DNA from: Rhodeus uyekii
Taxonomy: Eukaryota; Chordata; Actinopteri; Cypriniformes; Acheilognathidae
Length of the DNA stretch: 64,000 nt
Reading direction: 5' to 3'
Assembly: GCA_037043235.1 (NCBI GenBank)
Contig: JAWRVZ010000065.1
Location: 1,357,501 to 1,421,500, forward strand
In this document: positions 11,801 to 25,378 of the stretch, piece by piece
Numbering within the stretch: position 1 is the stretch's first letter
Layout of the letters: every line of letters begins with the position of its first letter
Notes under the pieces: generated by a model
Told to the model about the DNA's origin: nothing
Seen by the model: only the letters and a program-made list of their open reading frames with translations
Databases searched by the model: none
Position numbers and translations under genes: made by a program

Positions 11801-14800
11801 AACATTTACTTTTTTTATTCAACCTCTCTGCCTTTTATTCTTCAGACAGTGTTAAAGTTGCACTTTTTTTTAAACACTGATAGAAAAATACACTGTGGTT
11901 TCTGAAAATCCTAGCACTTTGGATAATAATGTAGCCTTGTTTGTGGAGCAGATAATGACAAGTGTCCTTTTCATAAAAAAAATATTTGAAGGCTAAAATG
12001 AAAGGTATGTCTTTTATATAAAACCATTTTTTTTTGTATTTGAACTTGCAGTACATGTTAGTAGGTAAAGACAGATTGCAAGACACTGACTGGCCATCAT
12101 TTTAATGTTATTATTCAATGTTTATGTAAACAAGTACTGCATATTGATGCTAATTATATCTATATTGGTTGTCTAAGCATTTCATCTATAGTTATGATGC
12201 ACTATATTTGTGTTCAACTATAGTTGTTTTTACAGTATAATACGCAAAATACTAATGTATAATATACAGAGGACTAATACACTTTAAATACTGTTTTGTA
12301 TTTTATAGTCTGTGTTCTTACAGTAGTAATATTTATTATGATCATCATTATTATTATTAGTCTCAGGAAAATTATTTTTGGTCAATTTTTCAGCCTTACA
12401 AACCTGCCGTAATTTAAGTCACATTTACAATGGCAATAATTTTAAATTGAGTTCAATTAGAATATTAATTTAAGTTAACTACATTTATACTTTACATAAA
12501 GTAAAACATAATTTGTAAAAAAGAAAATCACAATATTTTGACCCATTTCTGAACAAATGCGAGAGGCTTCTTTTAAATAAACACACACATATACATAAAT
12601 GTATGTGTGTTTATTAATTTTTTTCCAAGAAGTCTCTTGCATTTATTGTTCAGAAATAAGTCAAAATATTGTGAATAACGACACTATTTTGCCAAATATT
12701 TTTACTTATTTCAAATTTTATGAAATAAAACACCAAAACCTTTGAACGGTAGTATGTATGTGAGTTTTTGTTACATATTTTATGTCTTATAGCAAACTGT
12801 GCAAAAAATGTAATAGTTAAATTAAATGCAAGATTTCTTGGGGAAAAATAAAATAAAAATGATTGATTTAAAATGTTATATTCTAACAACCCCAAACCTT
12901 TGAATTGTAGTATGTATGTGAGTTTTTGTTACATATTTAATGTCTTACAGCAAACTGTACAAAAAATGTAATAGTTCAATTATGTAATGCTTAAATAATC
13001 ACAGAAAACTAAATGCTTTTAACACTTAATAAATGTAAGATGTAGTCACAACACTGCCGGCCCAATAAGGATAACTACATTACTTTGGAATTTGGAAACG
13101 CTCTTGAATTCTCTCCGGGTATTGACTACTTTTTAAAAGAAATTTGTTTGATTATGAAAAATTAAATCTCTTTTGTAGGTGTTCTCTGTTAGTCTTTTTC
13201 AAGTTGTATTTGATCTAAAAGATTATTGTATGTGGGTCCCCAGGACTGGAGTTGAGAAACACTGATTAATGTTTTCATTTAGCAGTATCAATGTTTTACT
13301 GCTTCTGAAATCTTGACCATCCACATGTTCTCTGGGCCATTCTTACAGACGTTTCTTTTTCACTTTTCTCAGCAGTCCGAAATCCAAGCAGGAGGCCATG
13401 GTGAGGTCGCCACCCGTGATGTCCCCCTCCAGCGCCGCACAGATGGACTCCAAACTGCCCAACCAGGGAAAGCAGGGGGGCGCTGGAAGCCAATCACAGT
13501 CGTCTCCTTGTGACCCTAAGTCGCTGAGTGGAAGCCATACACCCAAAGGTCCTCAAGGCCCCATAGGGAGTATGGGACTCAAAAACGGACAAGGCCTGAG
13601 TTCAGGCAATGGTGCAAAAGGCAAGATTAAGAGAGAGAGAAGCACTTCAGTGGAGTCATTCGAACAAAGGGATACAGGAACGCCAAGCAATGAAGGGGAC
13701 CAGAAAGGTAAAAAAGAATTGTTCATTGTTTTTTCCATCTTCAAGTTGAATTCTTTCCTACATTCATAATGTCATTCAGTTATGGGATCATTTTATCCAC
13801 TGGGTTTTAAATTACCTGTAGTATGATTTTGAGAATCCTCACTATCTCGCTCAGGTAAATCTATTGAGCAATGTCACGATGTGCAGTTATTTTTGAATAT
13901 TATGGTCAGTCTCTGGTACAGAATGATACCGTTACCACCTTGTTCTGACATTGTTATCTTTTTCTAAGTGAGCATTAGGCCAATTCTCAGGAAATGACGC
14001 CTAAAAAAGTTATTTTATTTCAAAAGTTTCTTCTAAACTTCAAAGAAACTATGTTTTTACCCAACTTCACCAGCACTGTAACCCCCATAGTGAGATGTTT
14101 CCCCCATGTTGAGATTAGTGGTCAACTGATTTTTTTTAATTTTTATAAATTTTTAAACGTCTACCTCCAATTTTAAATATGTGGTTACAGAGTTTACAAA
14201 GCACTCGTAGTTATTTATCGTCGCTAACCCTTAAGCACGTCATTATTCAGCCATCTCACAGTAGGGATTTAATTTGCTTGCAATTTGAATAGATAACAGA
14301 GGAATGTTTGTTAGTATCTGCTTGTTTTGTTGCTGTAATAAATCATGTTATAATTGGATGAAATTACATCACAGAGAAATGTATAAACCATGATGATTTT
14401 TATATATTTAGCTTGACAAGGCAAATACAAGTATAAATGTGATAAATACTGAAAGATCATTACAGTTTTGTTTTTTTACCATATTTAATTAGTCACATGA
14501 TTCATCATTTTAAGTAGAATATTGTTGAATTGGGAAATTATTTTTTTATTTGCATGGTGTCCTGAGAATAATCCATGTATCTTTTTTTTTAACAACTTGT
14601 GTGATAAGGGGCTTTTTTGTTGTGCCGTTATTTTCATATGTTCTGTATCCTTGTCATGATATAGACTATGGCAAAGCTCCATTGGGAATGACCTTTTAAT
14701 GATTGAGGATGCAAACGCACATATCCCAAGGGCCACGCATTTTTGCTGTTTTTTGGGTCACATATATGCGTTTATGTGTGTGTTTTCCTGCCTCCTCTGG

Positions 14801-17800
14801 GTTGCACTGAGGGGTGTAGTGATGCATGAAGACATCCACACCCTGTATGTTTCCTAGTGGCAGCATCACAAGACAGGCCTGGTTAGGGAACGCCAGGGAC
14901 CGTACCATTTGGTTTGCTGAGTGAGGGGGAGAGACACCTTTCTCTCTTTTTTTCTCTCCCCCTTTTTTAGGTTGGTGTGCTTGTGAGTCAGAAGGACCCC
15001 TGCTGGTTGTTAATGCCTCCGCATAAACATATTTCAGTTTTTGTTGATAATCTTAAAAAAAAAAAAGTAATTTTAATTCTTTGTAACTGAGTTGCAGCAC
15101 ATAGAAAATATTAAAGACCTTTTGCATGTGGGTTTTAAATGCTGCTCTTTATGTTTAAGTCAGAAATTGGTTGTCCAGCAGCAACCTGTTTGGTTTTCTT
15201 TGTGTACCGATGTGCTTGTATGCTCACAGCGAGACAGCTTGTAAGGCAGTTTGGTGTGCATGTTTGTGTTTGTTCAAGCTGTTGAGAGTTTGCTCTTGAC
15301 GTTTGTTTGAGCCGTGTTTGTTGTCTGTACACAGGAAGTCTTATATCTCCCCTTTTTGACCCGACTGTGTCCCAGTTTCAGTGAGATGATGTGGTCTGGG
15401 AGCTAACCAATAAAAATAAGATTGCAGTTTGTTTTTACAAGGTATTCTTGCCATTTAAAAATTAACATTGTAGTAAGTAAGAAATTGTGCGATTTATCTC
15501 GGTGTTGAAAGTATATGCAAAAGCTTGTTCAAAACCTTATGCATTAGGTTGTGGATATATATTGTGCAGTGTATGTTTGTGCATTAAACTCACAAAGTGG
15601 TGTATGTGTATCTGTGCATTTTATTTCATGTAACTGTATATTGCTCTGCATTACTGAGAGGTTTTGAAACCATTTAATCAAATGAATTGGTGGAATATAA
15701 GTGTCTGGGTTGGATGTAGTGCTCTAAACCTGGATGTGAACGTCCACAACTTTGCCTAACATGTCCAAGAAAAGTCTGATTCTTTTTCTGAAAAGAGCAG
15801 TGTGTGTAGGATGTTTTAAACTATCCTAGACACCTTTAAAAGTTTCAGAACAGCCTGAATTAGTCAACATGACATGAGGAGAGAATGTCAGAGATGGCAC
15901 TTTCTGGACAAATATGGACTTTATAATGAATAGAAGTACTATGTGTTCATGCAGGTGAAAAACTTTAAGGCGAATGTTGCTCAGAAAGACTAAGACTAGT
16001 CTGGTGCTGCACTACACTTCCATTGGTGATTTATTATATTTTCTATCCTCTGTGTTTTAGAAACACAACTTATTTAACAACTTACTCCATCTCAGAAAGG
16101 CAGTAGAAATCTCGACCATTTCATGAACAATATGGTAATCATGCTGTTCTGTCTCTCTAAAGAAATAGGCAGCAGAGCAAAAAGGTTATGTGTTGGAGAG
16201 CGACGGTTACCCTACAGCGGTGCAGATTGGTGTTCAGGGGGAGAGAGTGATGATGATGACCCAGGATTCTTCAGTACGTAGTTTTAATATTTCACAAATT
16301 ATTGTTTATTGGATTTGTAATTAAGTGCATCTAATGTGTAAAGTGTTTGTTTGTTTTTACCTTAAAAATGAAGATATGAAACTCTTGATGGTAATTATTT
16401 ATTATTACACAAATGTATTATGCAACGTCCATGGATCAAGCATGTGTAATAACTTGCAGTATTCTGTTGAAGAACTTTCATGATCACTTATGGAATTTAT
16501 AAATGTTTGACATTTAAAAAGTATTGCTGTTACTGCAGTCAAAGTTCATGTCAATGTTCACAGAATCTACACTCGAAACTGAATTTCGGCATTAAATTGG
16601 ATGCTAGCATTCCCAGAGGGATAGTGACTACAGTTTTAGCTTTCCTGTAGCTCAACCAGTAGACCATTGGTGTTTACAATGCCAAAAGGTCATGGGTTCG
16701 ATTCCCAGGGAAAGCAAGAACTGATTAGAATGTTAATTCTAGAATCTTGAATGCAATGTAATTCACTTTGAATAAAGCGTCTGCCAAATATATAAAAATG
16801 CAAAAAATGTACAGTAGTGTGCATACCATACAAGCTTTCACATCTATCGATCTGTCGTTTTAGTTAATTTGATCAAGAGCCAAGTACACTCAAGTATGTT
16901 TTAACATTTTTCCCAAATAGATTGTTGATTTTACCAAATATTTGAAAATGTTTTCTGTGCATGCACATAACTAAACTGAATGATTTACAAGGTGTACCTT
17001 ATTGTTGCTTATGCTATATGATAATACCTAACATTTATTATGTTTTGAACAGACTGTAACTCCACTGACATAAAGCCAGATCCAGGTGCTCTTTCTGCCT
17101 CTACACCCACCCACAATACAGTCGGAGGACAGAGCACAACGTCTGAACTGGGGAGTGGGCAGAAACCAGGGTCAAAGGTTGTTTACGTCTTCACGACAGA
17201 GATGGCCAACAAGTAAATATTTTTTGTTTGTTAATTATCAGTTATGCTCATTACAATTGTGAACGTGTGATAATGTTTTAAAACTGTATCCCATTTTAGT
17301 ACTGCCCTCAGGTGCCCTGATAAAATGTAGTTGTTTTAAGTCATAGTGTCAAGGTTTTGTCAGTTCAAAGAAGCAAATCCCACTATCACTATCTCTCCTT
17401 CACATTTGCTTTTTCCTGAGCTAAGAAATGTCTAATAGTAGTAGTGTCAAAAGATGAAAGCGTTCGAGCACTGACAGCAGCATGTTTGCTTAAACTAGAC
17501 CCTCAGATGGCAGATATTAGAATGCCAAATATTAGTGACAGGATGTGTCAGAAGCTTTGTCAGATATTCTGTGACACACTAGATGGGAGTGAGCCCAGTG
17601 TCAAATTCTTCTGACTATTTGTTCTTTTTCTGAAACTGTTGTGAATGTGGATGGGGTCAGCTGCATGGTCATTTAACAGTACCCATTATTAGTTTAAGTG
17701 GTGAGGGTGTATTAAATGCTAAAGTTGAATTGTCATTTGTGACACTGTCATCACCAAACAGAATTGCAAAGAAGTTCTCAATGTTGCTGTGTGTGAGTGG

Positions 17801-20800
17801 GACACTTCAAACAGAGCAATGACATGAGTGCCACAGATCCAGAGTGCTTAGTTAAAGAAAACAAAAACAACAACAAATGTTATAGTTCTTTTTACACATG
17901 AAACTGGGATTGTTCAAAATATTTTTATATGAAAGCAATTACACAGTAAATCAGAAGGTTTCATCAGAGTATAGTTATTTTTCATCAGTCCAGTTATGCA
18001 AAGCTTTAACTATGATGGTTTTCTTCCCATCTCAGGGCAGCAGATGCAGTCATTACGGGGCATGTAGACAACATCATTACTTACCACATGAATAATATCT
18101 CTAACGGCAAGGGTGGAAAGCCCCAACTCCCCCTGGTAAGAAAGGACATCACTGAATTGTGTTTGTTCTAAATGTCAGGATTTTCACAGATGCATTGTAA
18201 ATGTTTTGTGTGTGTCTGTTTTAGAACAATCAGATTGGGTCCCTCAGAAGTGACACTAAACAACAGGGAGTTCCGTCCCAGCAACAGCCCTCATCTCACT
18301 CCAGTGATCAGAACCACCAAGCAGCCTCTAAAGTAGCGCAGTCAGGCCAGCAGCAACAACCTCAAGCGCAACCCACCCAACCTCAGCAGCCAACCCAGGG
18401 GGCAAAACCAACTAGCCTCCCTCCAGACAATGCACCATCAGCTGGTATGGACTCTAAGAGCCTCCCCAGCAGTAGCCCACAGGATGGTGCTGGATCTCAT
18501 GACGGTAGCAACTCTGCAGGGACACCTGGTAGCCAGGCTTCCAACCAGCCACCAACTGGCCTTCAACAGAGCTTCCCTTCCCTAGATCTACCTAAAGGAG
18601 CAGATGCTAAGCTCACAGCTCAACACCACCAGCAGCTGGCTCATGAAATTATGTCTAGCATGGGCGACAACCCCGAGGGCCTTTCCCAAGAGCAACTTGA
18701 ACACCGGGAACGTTCCTTACAGACTTTACGTGATATACAGCGTATGCTTTTCCCAGACGACAAGGACATGTCTTCCATGGGCCAAGGAAACATGGTTGGA
18801 CCTCCACCCAATTCTGCAATGATGGAAGGAGGACCTAAAAAACCAGAACAAGGGCCCCTCCAAGCCATGATGGCTCAGTCACAAAGCCTTGGTAAACCAG
18901 GTGGTCCAGGAGGACCACGTCCAGATGGGCCTCCCTTTGGACCACCTGGTCCTAGAGACATGCCTTTTTCTCCAGATGATCTTGGACCCCCTCCACCAGG
19001 TCCAGGACCTATGAACTCGCATCCAGGTCCTGGTGGAGAACATGGGGACCATATGACCCCAGAGCAGATGGCCTGGCTAAAACTGCAGCAAGAGTTCTAT
19101 GAGGAGAAGAAGCGCAAGCAGGAACAATTGCAGCATAGACCAATGGGAGACATGATGCTCCATCAGGGTGGACCCAGAGGAATGATGCGAGGCCCACCGC
19201 CACCCTACCAGATGAATCCTGGAGAGGTGTGGGGTGGCCCTGAACCATTCCCTGAACAGATGAACATGGGCCCCAGAGGGATGCATCCACACATGCAGAG
19301 GATGCCTGGCTTCCCTGGTATGATGAATCCTGATATGGATGGAGGGCCCAATGCTATGCCCAGACCTGGAATGAACTGGCCTGATGATATGCCCAAAATG
19401 GGAGATGGGAGAGGATTCCCTCCAGGCCAAGGCATGTTTGGAGGTCCTGGAGGAAGGGTGGAAAGATTCCCCAATCCTCAATCTGTACAAGAAGCTATGT
19501 TCCATCAAGGTATGGGTGATAAACAAGGCATGGGTCTTACGCCTGGCATGATGATGGAGATGAATCGAATGATGGGTAATCAAAGACCCATGGAGCCTGG
19601 AAATGGAGGTGGCATGATGTTTCCCAGAATGCCAGTTGATGGTCCCATGAGCCCCTCCTCAAGAATGGAGTTTGTGAAAGGTCTTGGTCGAGACATGGGT
19701 GAATTTGGCATGGGGCCTGGAAACCTTAATGTAAACATGGGCCCTAGCCCTCAGATGATGCCCCCTAAGATGAGAGAACCACCAATGAATCTTAGTCCAG
19801 AGGAAATTATGAAAATGAGGCAAGGTGGTGGTCCAATGCCAGAGAATGTGGTTCCTTCGCAGAGAATGATGCAGGGACCGCCTTTTCCTGACCAGCCCCA
19901 TGGTGGAGACCTCAACATGGGACCCAACCGACAGTTCCCTGGGATGGGTCCGCAAGGCCCTGGAAATCCAAGAGGTCCCAGAGGCGAGCCATCCTTTGGA
20001 CCTGACCAAAGAGGTAATGTTGGTGGAAATGGTCGTCTTAGTCACATGCCTCCTCTACCACCAAATCAGATTCCCAACAGCTCAGGGCCTCCACCCGGCC
20101 AGAGGAATATGAGTCGCAAGCCCTCAGACCTGAATGTCCAGTCTGGTCCCGCTAACTCACCCAATGTCAACCCGCTAAAGTCACCAACACTGCGGCAGGT
20201 CCAGTCTCCCATGCTGGGCTCACCATCAGGTAACCTCAAGTCTCCACAGACACCGTCCCAACTGGCTGGTATGCTTAGTGGACCTTCAGCTGCAGCAGTA
20301 GCAGCAGCGGCAGCCATTAAATCTCCTCCTATGATGGGCTCAGCAGGGGCATCACCCGTCCATATGAAGTCACCCTCGCTCCCTGCCCCCTCCCCTGGCT
20401 GGACGTCATCACCCAAGCCGCCCATGCAAAGCCCAGGAATCCCTCAGAACAACAAACCTCCCCTTAGCATGACGTCACCAAATATGATGGGCAGTGTAGA
20501 GCAAGGTAAAACAGAAAATCCTGCCTCCACTCGTCTTTGACCATTATGAATATTGTGTATGTTTTCTGTTTATTCCATGCTCATAAACTATAATTTTGTG
20601 TGGATGCTGGAACTTTAGAAAATCTCTTTCTGTTTTCATGTGATCACAATTATTCCTGCTAATAATACTGTTACAAAAAGTAATGTAAGCTAAGCTACAG
20701 AATGTCAAATAAAAATAATTGGTAAAAGCTATTCTTCCTTCATCCTTACTCTCCTCTTAACCTCTCATGGACTCTTCTCTTGTTCTCAGGTGGTAATCCT

Positions 20801-22291
20801 CCTCCCTCAGCTCCTCCATCCAGTAGTTCCTCCAGTCAACCAGGTGGTATGAATGTGCCTGGAAGTCTTCCATCCAGCAGCCCCTACACCATGCCCCCAG
20901 AGCCAACGCTATCCCAAAATCCTCTTTCCATCATGATGTCCCGCATGTCAAAGTTTGCCATGCCCAGTTCTACACCCCTCTACCATGATGCAATCAAAAC
21001 TGTGGCCAGCTCTGACGACGACTCGCCGCCTGCTCGATCGCCAAACCTGCCATCTATGAACAACAGCATGCCTGGTAATATCCATATGAGTTAACAAATA
21101 TGCTGCAGTGTTAATGGTGGTATTTCCTGGAGGGCTATTTCACTAAATCCCAGTCTTTTTGTTCTTTTTATAGGTATGGGTGTGAACCATCACCCAGGTC
21201 ATCCTCGAATGATGACACCTAACTCTTCTGGCCCCATGCCTTCCCTCAGCCCAATGGGGATGAACACTATGGGCTCCCAGCCACTTTCCCATGGCATGCC
21301 AAACCAGATGCCCTCACCCAATCCTATGGGCCCCAATATGCCTCCTCACTCTGGTCCTATGGGTCCAGGCATGATGCCTCATGGTATTATGATGAACCCA
21401 GTCTCCCAAGATCCTGGCATGGGCAACAACCAGATGATGTCACAAGGACGTATGGGTCTCTCTCACCGAGGACAGGGCTTCCCCCCTGGACAGTCACCTC
21501 CACAACAGGTCCCCTTCCCTCACAATGGTCCCGGGCACCAGGCTGGCTTCCCTCATGGGATGGGTTTCCAAGGAGAAGGGGGCCCACTGGGCAGGATGGG
21601 CAATATGCCTCATGGACCTGGTGGTGAGCCAGGTATGTGTAAACCTAATACTCCAGGAGGCCAGGAATTTAATAACATGCCTGGTGTCTTCAATGATTCA
21701 GATCTACACGAGGTCATGCGACCAGGTGCATCAGGTATCCCTGAGTTTGACCTCTCTCGAATTATTCCTTCTGAGAAGCCCAGCCAGACTCTGTCCTACT
21801 TCCCTCGTGGCGGGGACGCCCCTGGTGGGAAGCCACCACACCCGTCTGGCCCACCTGGCTTTCCCCAAATGCAGGGGATGATGGGTGAGGGCAACCCAAG
21901 GATGGGCCTCCCCATGCAGGGAATGGGTGGTCCTCCTGGCCCGGGACATATGGGACCACAGGACATGCCCATGGGTAATCCAGGCCACAACCCTATGAGA
22001 CCTCCAGGTTTCATGGGTCAGGGTATGATGGGGCCACAGCACAGGATGTTGTCTCCTGGCCAGCAGCCAGGAATGATGGGAGGCCCTGGAATGATGCAGG
22101 GAAAGGAAAGGCCGATGTACAACCATCCTGGCCCTGTGGGCTCTCCTAACATGATGATGTCACTACAAGGGATGAGTGGTCCTCAGCAGACTATGATGAT
22201 GCCCTCTCAGATGAGGCCTCGAGGAATGGCAGCAGATATGGGGATGGGATTTAACCCTGGACCAGGGAACCCTGGGAATTTAATGTTTTGA
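8784..22291 (+). CDS. bcl9: BCL9, Wnt/beta-catenin transcriptional co-activator (8 coding exons)
   Basis: BCL9 bridges beta-catenin to Pygopus in the nuclear Wnt enhanceosome. Coding exons, each bounded by AG/GT: 8784-8836, 13373-13707, 16163-16273, 17053-17212, 18036-18135, 18225-20505, 20790-21074, 21174-22291. They total 4443 nt in one frame, giving 1480 aa against 1426 in human. The start MHSSNPKVRNSPS matches the human N-terminus. The HD1 Pygopus-binding helix region (KVVYVF..EMANKAADAV) is near residues 208-241. The HD2 beta-catenin-binding helix (LSQEQLEHRERSLQTLRDIQ) is near 406-430. A basic KGKIKRER stretch is a likely NLS. The rest is Met/Pro/Gly-rich and low complexity, with a polyalanine run and a conserved C-terminal part containing EFDLSRIIPSEKPSQTL. 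The protein ends GNPGNLMF (human GNPGNMMF). Exon 3 has no counterpart in human BCL9 but does in BCL9L. Orthology to BCL9 rather than BCL9L rests on the N-terminus, C-terminus and the adjoining connexin genes. Confidence 0.96.
8837..13372 (+). other. bcl9 intron after first coding exon (4.5 kb)
   Basis: Mostly AT-rich. It holds a dispersed repeat at 9130-9245, and a notably less AT-rich block at about 9790-10130 that could be a conserved regulatory element or non-coding exon. Two near-identical phrases (GTATGTATGTGAGTTTTTGT) lie at about 12752 and 12910, a local duplication. Confidence 0.5.
9130..9245 (+). repeat. dispersed cyprinid repeat (TGATGCTGAAAATTCAGC family), partial
   Basis: It contains AATCATGTGACACTGAAGGC followed by TGGAGTAATGATGCTGAAAA, a clear copy of the same family, lying in the first bcl9 coding intron. 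Confidence 0.65.
13708..16162 (+). other. bcl9 intron between coding exons 2 and 3
   Basis: No exon seen. A GC-richer patch at about 14710-14960 stands out. The rest is AT-rich and unremarkable. Confidence 0.5.
16163..16273 (+). other. bcl9: bcl9 exon 3, frame-neutral cassette resembling the BCL9L segment
   Basis: This exon is 111 nt (37 codons), entered and left in the same phase, so skipping it keeps the frame. It encodes a segment with the pattern KRLCVGERRLPYSGADWCSG followed by an acidic ESDDDDP run. Human BCL9L carries a closely similar motif (C-x-x-ER-x-x-PYSG-x-x-WCSG plus an acidic run) just before HD1, whereas the human BCL9 protein goes directly into the CNS.DIK segment that here begins the next exon. 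Acceptor TCTCTCTAAAG and donor A|GTACGT are both usable. Confidence 0.8.
16274..18035 (+). other. bcl9 introns around coding exon 4
   Basis: 16274-17052 holds the SINE at 16638-16800. 17213-18035 holds nothing that I recognise. Confidence 0.5.
16638..16800 (+). mobile_element. tRNA-derived SINE (HAmo-like), copy 3, in bcl9 intron
   Basis: Head GTAGCTCAACCAGTAGACCA, B-box GGGTTCGATTCC, tail GAATAAAGCGTCTGCCAAAT. It is inserted in the intron between bcl9 coding exons 3 and 4, in sense orientation. Confidence 0.8.
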
Positions 22292-23770
22292 GCCTCCACT
22301 ACAGTTATGAACAATTGAGAAACTGTGTAACCTGTGAAATAACAACCATCGTAATGAAATTCAAAAAGAAACTGTTCTTAAGCAGAAATGTATGGAAACC
22401 AGGACATTTTTTTGTGCACATACACACACCCCAACACCTGGTTAGAACAAGGTTTATAGCTTACACAGTGATGGGTATCCGTCACACACACATGGATGTG
22501 TTCACAGGGAATCTTCTCCAATGGTAATGTCATGTAACAGGTGGACGTGTGAGAAGCTAGTTGTGCTTTCCTCCAAGTTGGGCTCAGGTCCGGCACCATT
22601 TGGAAGGGACTTTTTCGGTAACTTGGGAATGTATATGGAATTTACAAGACTGACTCGTGTCAAGGATATTTGCTTGACACTGTGGCACGATGCCACATAT
22701 AGGTCTGCAGCAAACCAAGTATGAACGTTTAGGGGCTTTGTTGTACTTTTATACATGGTTGGAAACCAAGAAAGATTGTTGAAAAAAAATAAGTCCAAGA
22801 ACTGAAAGAACAGACATGAAAACGGAAAAGTCAAGGAACATTTTGTCACAAGGTGCACCGTCTTGGCTATATGTTTACATCTCATCGCATCACTTCCCTC
22901 CAAACAGGAAATGCTCTTTATATGTGTGTACTGTACTTGTGTTGTTAAAGGGATTCTACCAGTGATTTCTATTGTTTTGTTTTTTCCATCTTCATTTGTA
23001 AAGGGGGGATCGAGGTGGTTGTTTGTGGACTGTAGGTGACACAACAGCACCACAAAATACTGTGTACCGTGGTGCGTACAGAATATTTTAAATTTAATTT
23101 TCTTTGCTACTCCAGTGTATGATAAAACCAAACTAAGACCTCATACAGATCATAGTATTATTAAAAAAGCACAAACAAGAATTAACTGTAAAGAATAAAG
23201 TGTTTTCTTTTCTCCTTTTTTTATTGTAGAGAAAAACACTTTGACAGTAAGTAGGAGCAGTAATCAGATTTATGCAGTGTGGTCTCCCGTTCCTGTTTTA
23301 GAAACCTCTGTAAGCTGGTCTGGGTACAGGTGAGGGTGACTCTGGAGGGGTGTTTTTGAACCCCATAAACCAGCACTCGGTTCTGCAGTGACGCTCAGGC
23401 TACCGTCTGTATATCCATGTCAGTTACGACAAGGACTGTCGCTGTTTGCCACCACTGCGGAATACAGTGAAAAGATTTTTTTTTTTTAATTGCTTGGCTG
23501 TGTATAGCTATACAGTGCAGCGCTGACAACATCTGAGCTACTGGAGGGTGGGCTTTTTCTTTTTCTTTCTTTTTTTTTCTTTTTTTTTTGTAGAAAACAA
23601 ATGATTATTAAAACAAAAACAGAAAAAAAGCTAATAGGTTGTCCTCTTGTCCCTGCCCCTCCTGTGTTGATGCTCGTCATGTGTAACTCCATTGAATTTG
23701 GTACTGAACCACTTCCTAAGGCTGGGCTGTGGTGTTGGACGACAAATAAAATATATTGTTTGGTATAAAG
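22292..23770 (+). other. bcl9: bcl9 3' untranslated region
   Basis: This stretch follows the bcl9 stop codon and contains no supported coding sequence. Candidate poly(A) signals AATAAA lie at 23194-23199 and 23745-23750. The second is followed by a GT-rich stretch and is the likely main end. A T-rich tract is present at about 23550-23590. A 209-aa open frame on the minus strand (22502-23131) is treated as a chance ORF within the UTR. Confidence 0.65.
23745..23750 (+). terminator. polyadenylation signal of bcl9
   Basis: Canonical AATAAA, followed within 30 nt by a T/GT-rich stretch (TATTGTTTGGT). An earlier AATAAA at 23194 could give a shorter 3'UTR. Confidence 0.55.
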
Positions 23771-25372
23771 AGTCTCAATGCCTTTGTGTGTATCTCACGG
23801 CTGTTCACGGTCTTCCACTGCCCCCTAGTGAGAGTGTTGGTTATTAACATTTTTGACTACCAGTTGCACAAAGCCAACAATGATTTTTGTGAAATGTATA
23901 TTTGTTTTCAATCGTTTCCTTTAGGATTAAGCAGGGATCTAACATTTAATCCATTTTAGGGGTTATGTAGCAAGAGTTTAAGAGGTACTAAGGCTGGTAC
24001 TAAAATTGTTTATAAGTTGTATTAGAAATTCCACAAAGTGATAATTTTTTGGAGCTTATGTAATAAACATACTTCAGATTGCTTTAGGTAAAACCATCAC
24101 GTAAATGAATTTGTGATTACTTATTTACAATTAATTACTTAGTCCCTGACTGAATTAACATTAGCAGTTTTTTGTTTTGGATTTCAAAGCAGTGGTTTTA
24201 AAATGATGTGAATTACACTTTTCATATGATTTAAAGCGTAGTCAATTCAGTAACATTTATTTTACAATGTTAAAACTCATCTACGTTTACAGATTCTGTA
24301 TGGATACAACAGAAGAATCACAGGGTTAATAGTGATGCCACTGTATATTGGAGAAAAACGGGTAAGCTTGCCAATATTGGGTGAGCAGTTGCAGTGAATC
24401 CTGAAAAAAACTTTATGAACTTGGTTAAAATGTGTTTGTGTGTCATCTTAATTCAGATATTAGCCATGTTGTGAATTAAAATATTTAGCCTTTTAGTTAC
24501 ATTTGTAATCTTGCAAATTCTTTGTTTGAATACAGGCATACAGGGAAGTCATGCTTTGCTTGAATCCATGCTGGGAGCAGATCAGTCCTGGTCCATCTTC
24601 ACTTCCTAAGTCTTCCTTCAAAAAGTATGTTTGCTGTGGTGCTGTGAGCCAACACGTGTTCCTCACTGACTGATTGTGGAGAATGCTCTCCACTGCAGCC
24701 CTAAATTTAGCTGAGATTTTTTAGCAGCTGCTGCAAGGAAACTAGCTCACTTGTTTGGTCCTTATTTATCTGCAGTCACACAAATGTAAAGCCCCTTCAG
24801 TGTCAGGATGACACATGATGTATTGGCTTACACAGAACACTGATGAGAGAGAGCAAGTCTTGCTCAGCACCAATGACTGTCTAGCATGGTATTGTAGTGG
24901 AGTGTTGTTGCGCCATCATGTGGTAGCAATGGCATGATTTGTTGGATGGCATTTGATAAATAGACCTTATTCGCAGCGGCGCCATATTTGGTTTTTAACA
25001 GGAATGAAAACGAGGCTGTGAGGGATAGACATTTTTTCAGTGCGCTGTGCTGTTTTTGGATTGTTCTGCTGACGAAACTGCAAAAATATCATTCCAAGAT
25101 ATTTCAGTAGGTGGAAAAAACTTGGAACATGAGCTGTGGGAAATGATAAATTATCAAGGATTATTTTACAGCGCATCCATCATCATGGTGCTGCACTAAA
25201 TAATTTGTTTTAATTATTATTTTAGTTATGTTTAATTATTATAAACTGTATATGGATCTATTGTTCTGGTGGATTTATAAATTTTAAATTCTTACATTTA
25301 AAAAAAGAAAGCACCCATTTTTTAAACTAAATTTATCATATATCAATTCATTAAATTTAAAATTTTGCAACA
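23771..25372. other. intergenic space between bcl9 and gja5
   Basis: No coding sequence, RNA gene or clear mobile element seen. In human the ACP6 gene lies between BCL9 and GJA5; no trace of its coding sequence was recognised here. Confidence 0.5.
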
Positions 25373-25378
25373 TTTATT
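25373..25378 (-). terminator. possible polyadenylation signal of gja5
   Basis: This is the nearest minus-strand AATAAA downstream of the gja5 stop, seen as TTTATT on the plus strand. It would give a 3'UTR of about 1 kb. The intervening 25380-26359 is AT-rich, with no coding sequence that I can support. Confidence 0.3.

Noticed and set aside
19077..19583. 168-aa minus-strand frame rich in His/Arg
   Set aside because: Shadow of the Met/Pro/Gly-rich bcl9 coding exon; the reverse complement of ATG/CCC-rich codons gives His-rich open frames.
22502..23131. 209-aa open frame, minus strand
   Set aside because: It lies in the bcl9 3'UTR, has no recognisable domain, biased composition only, and no splice or promoter support.
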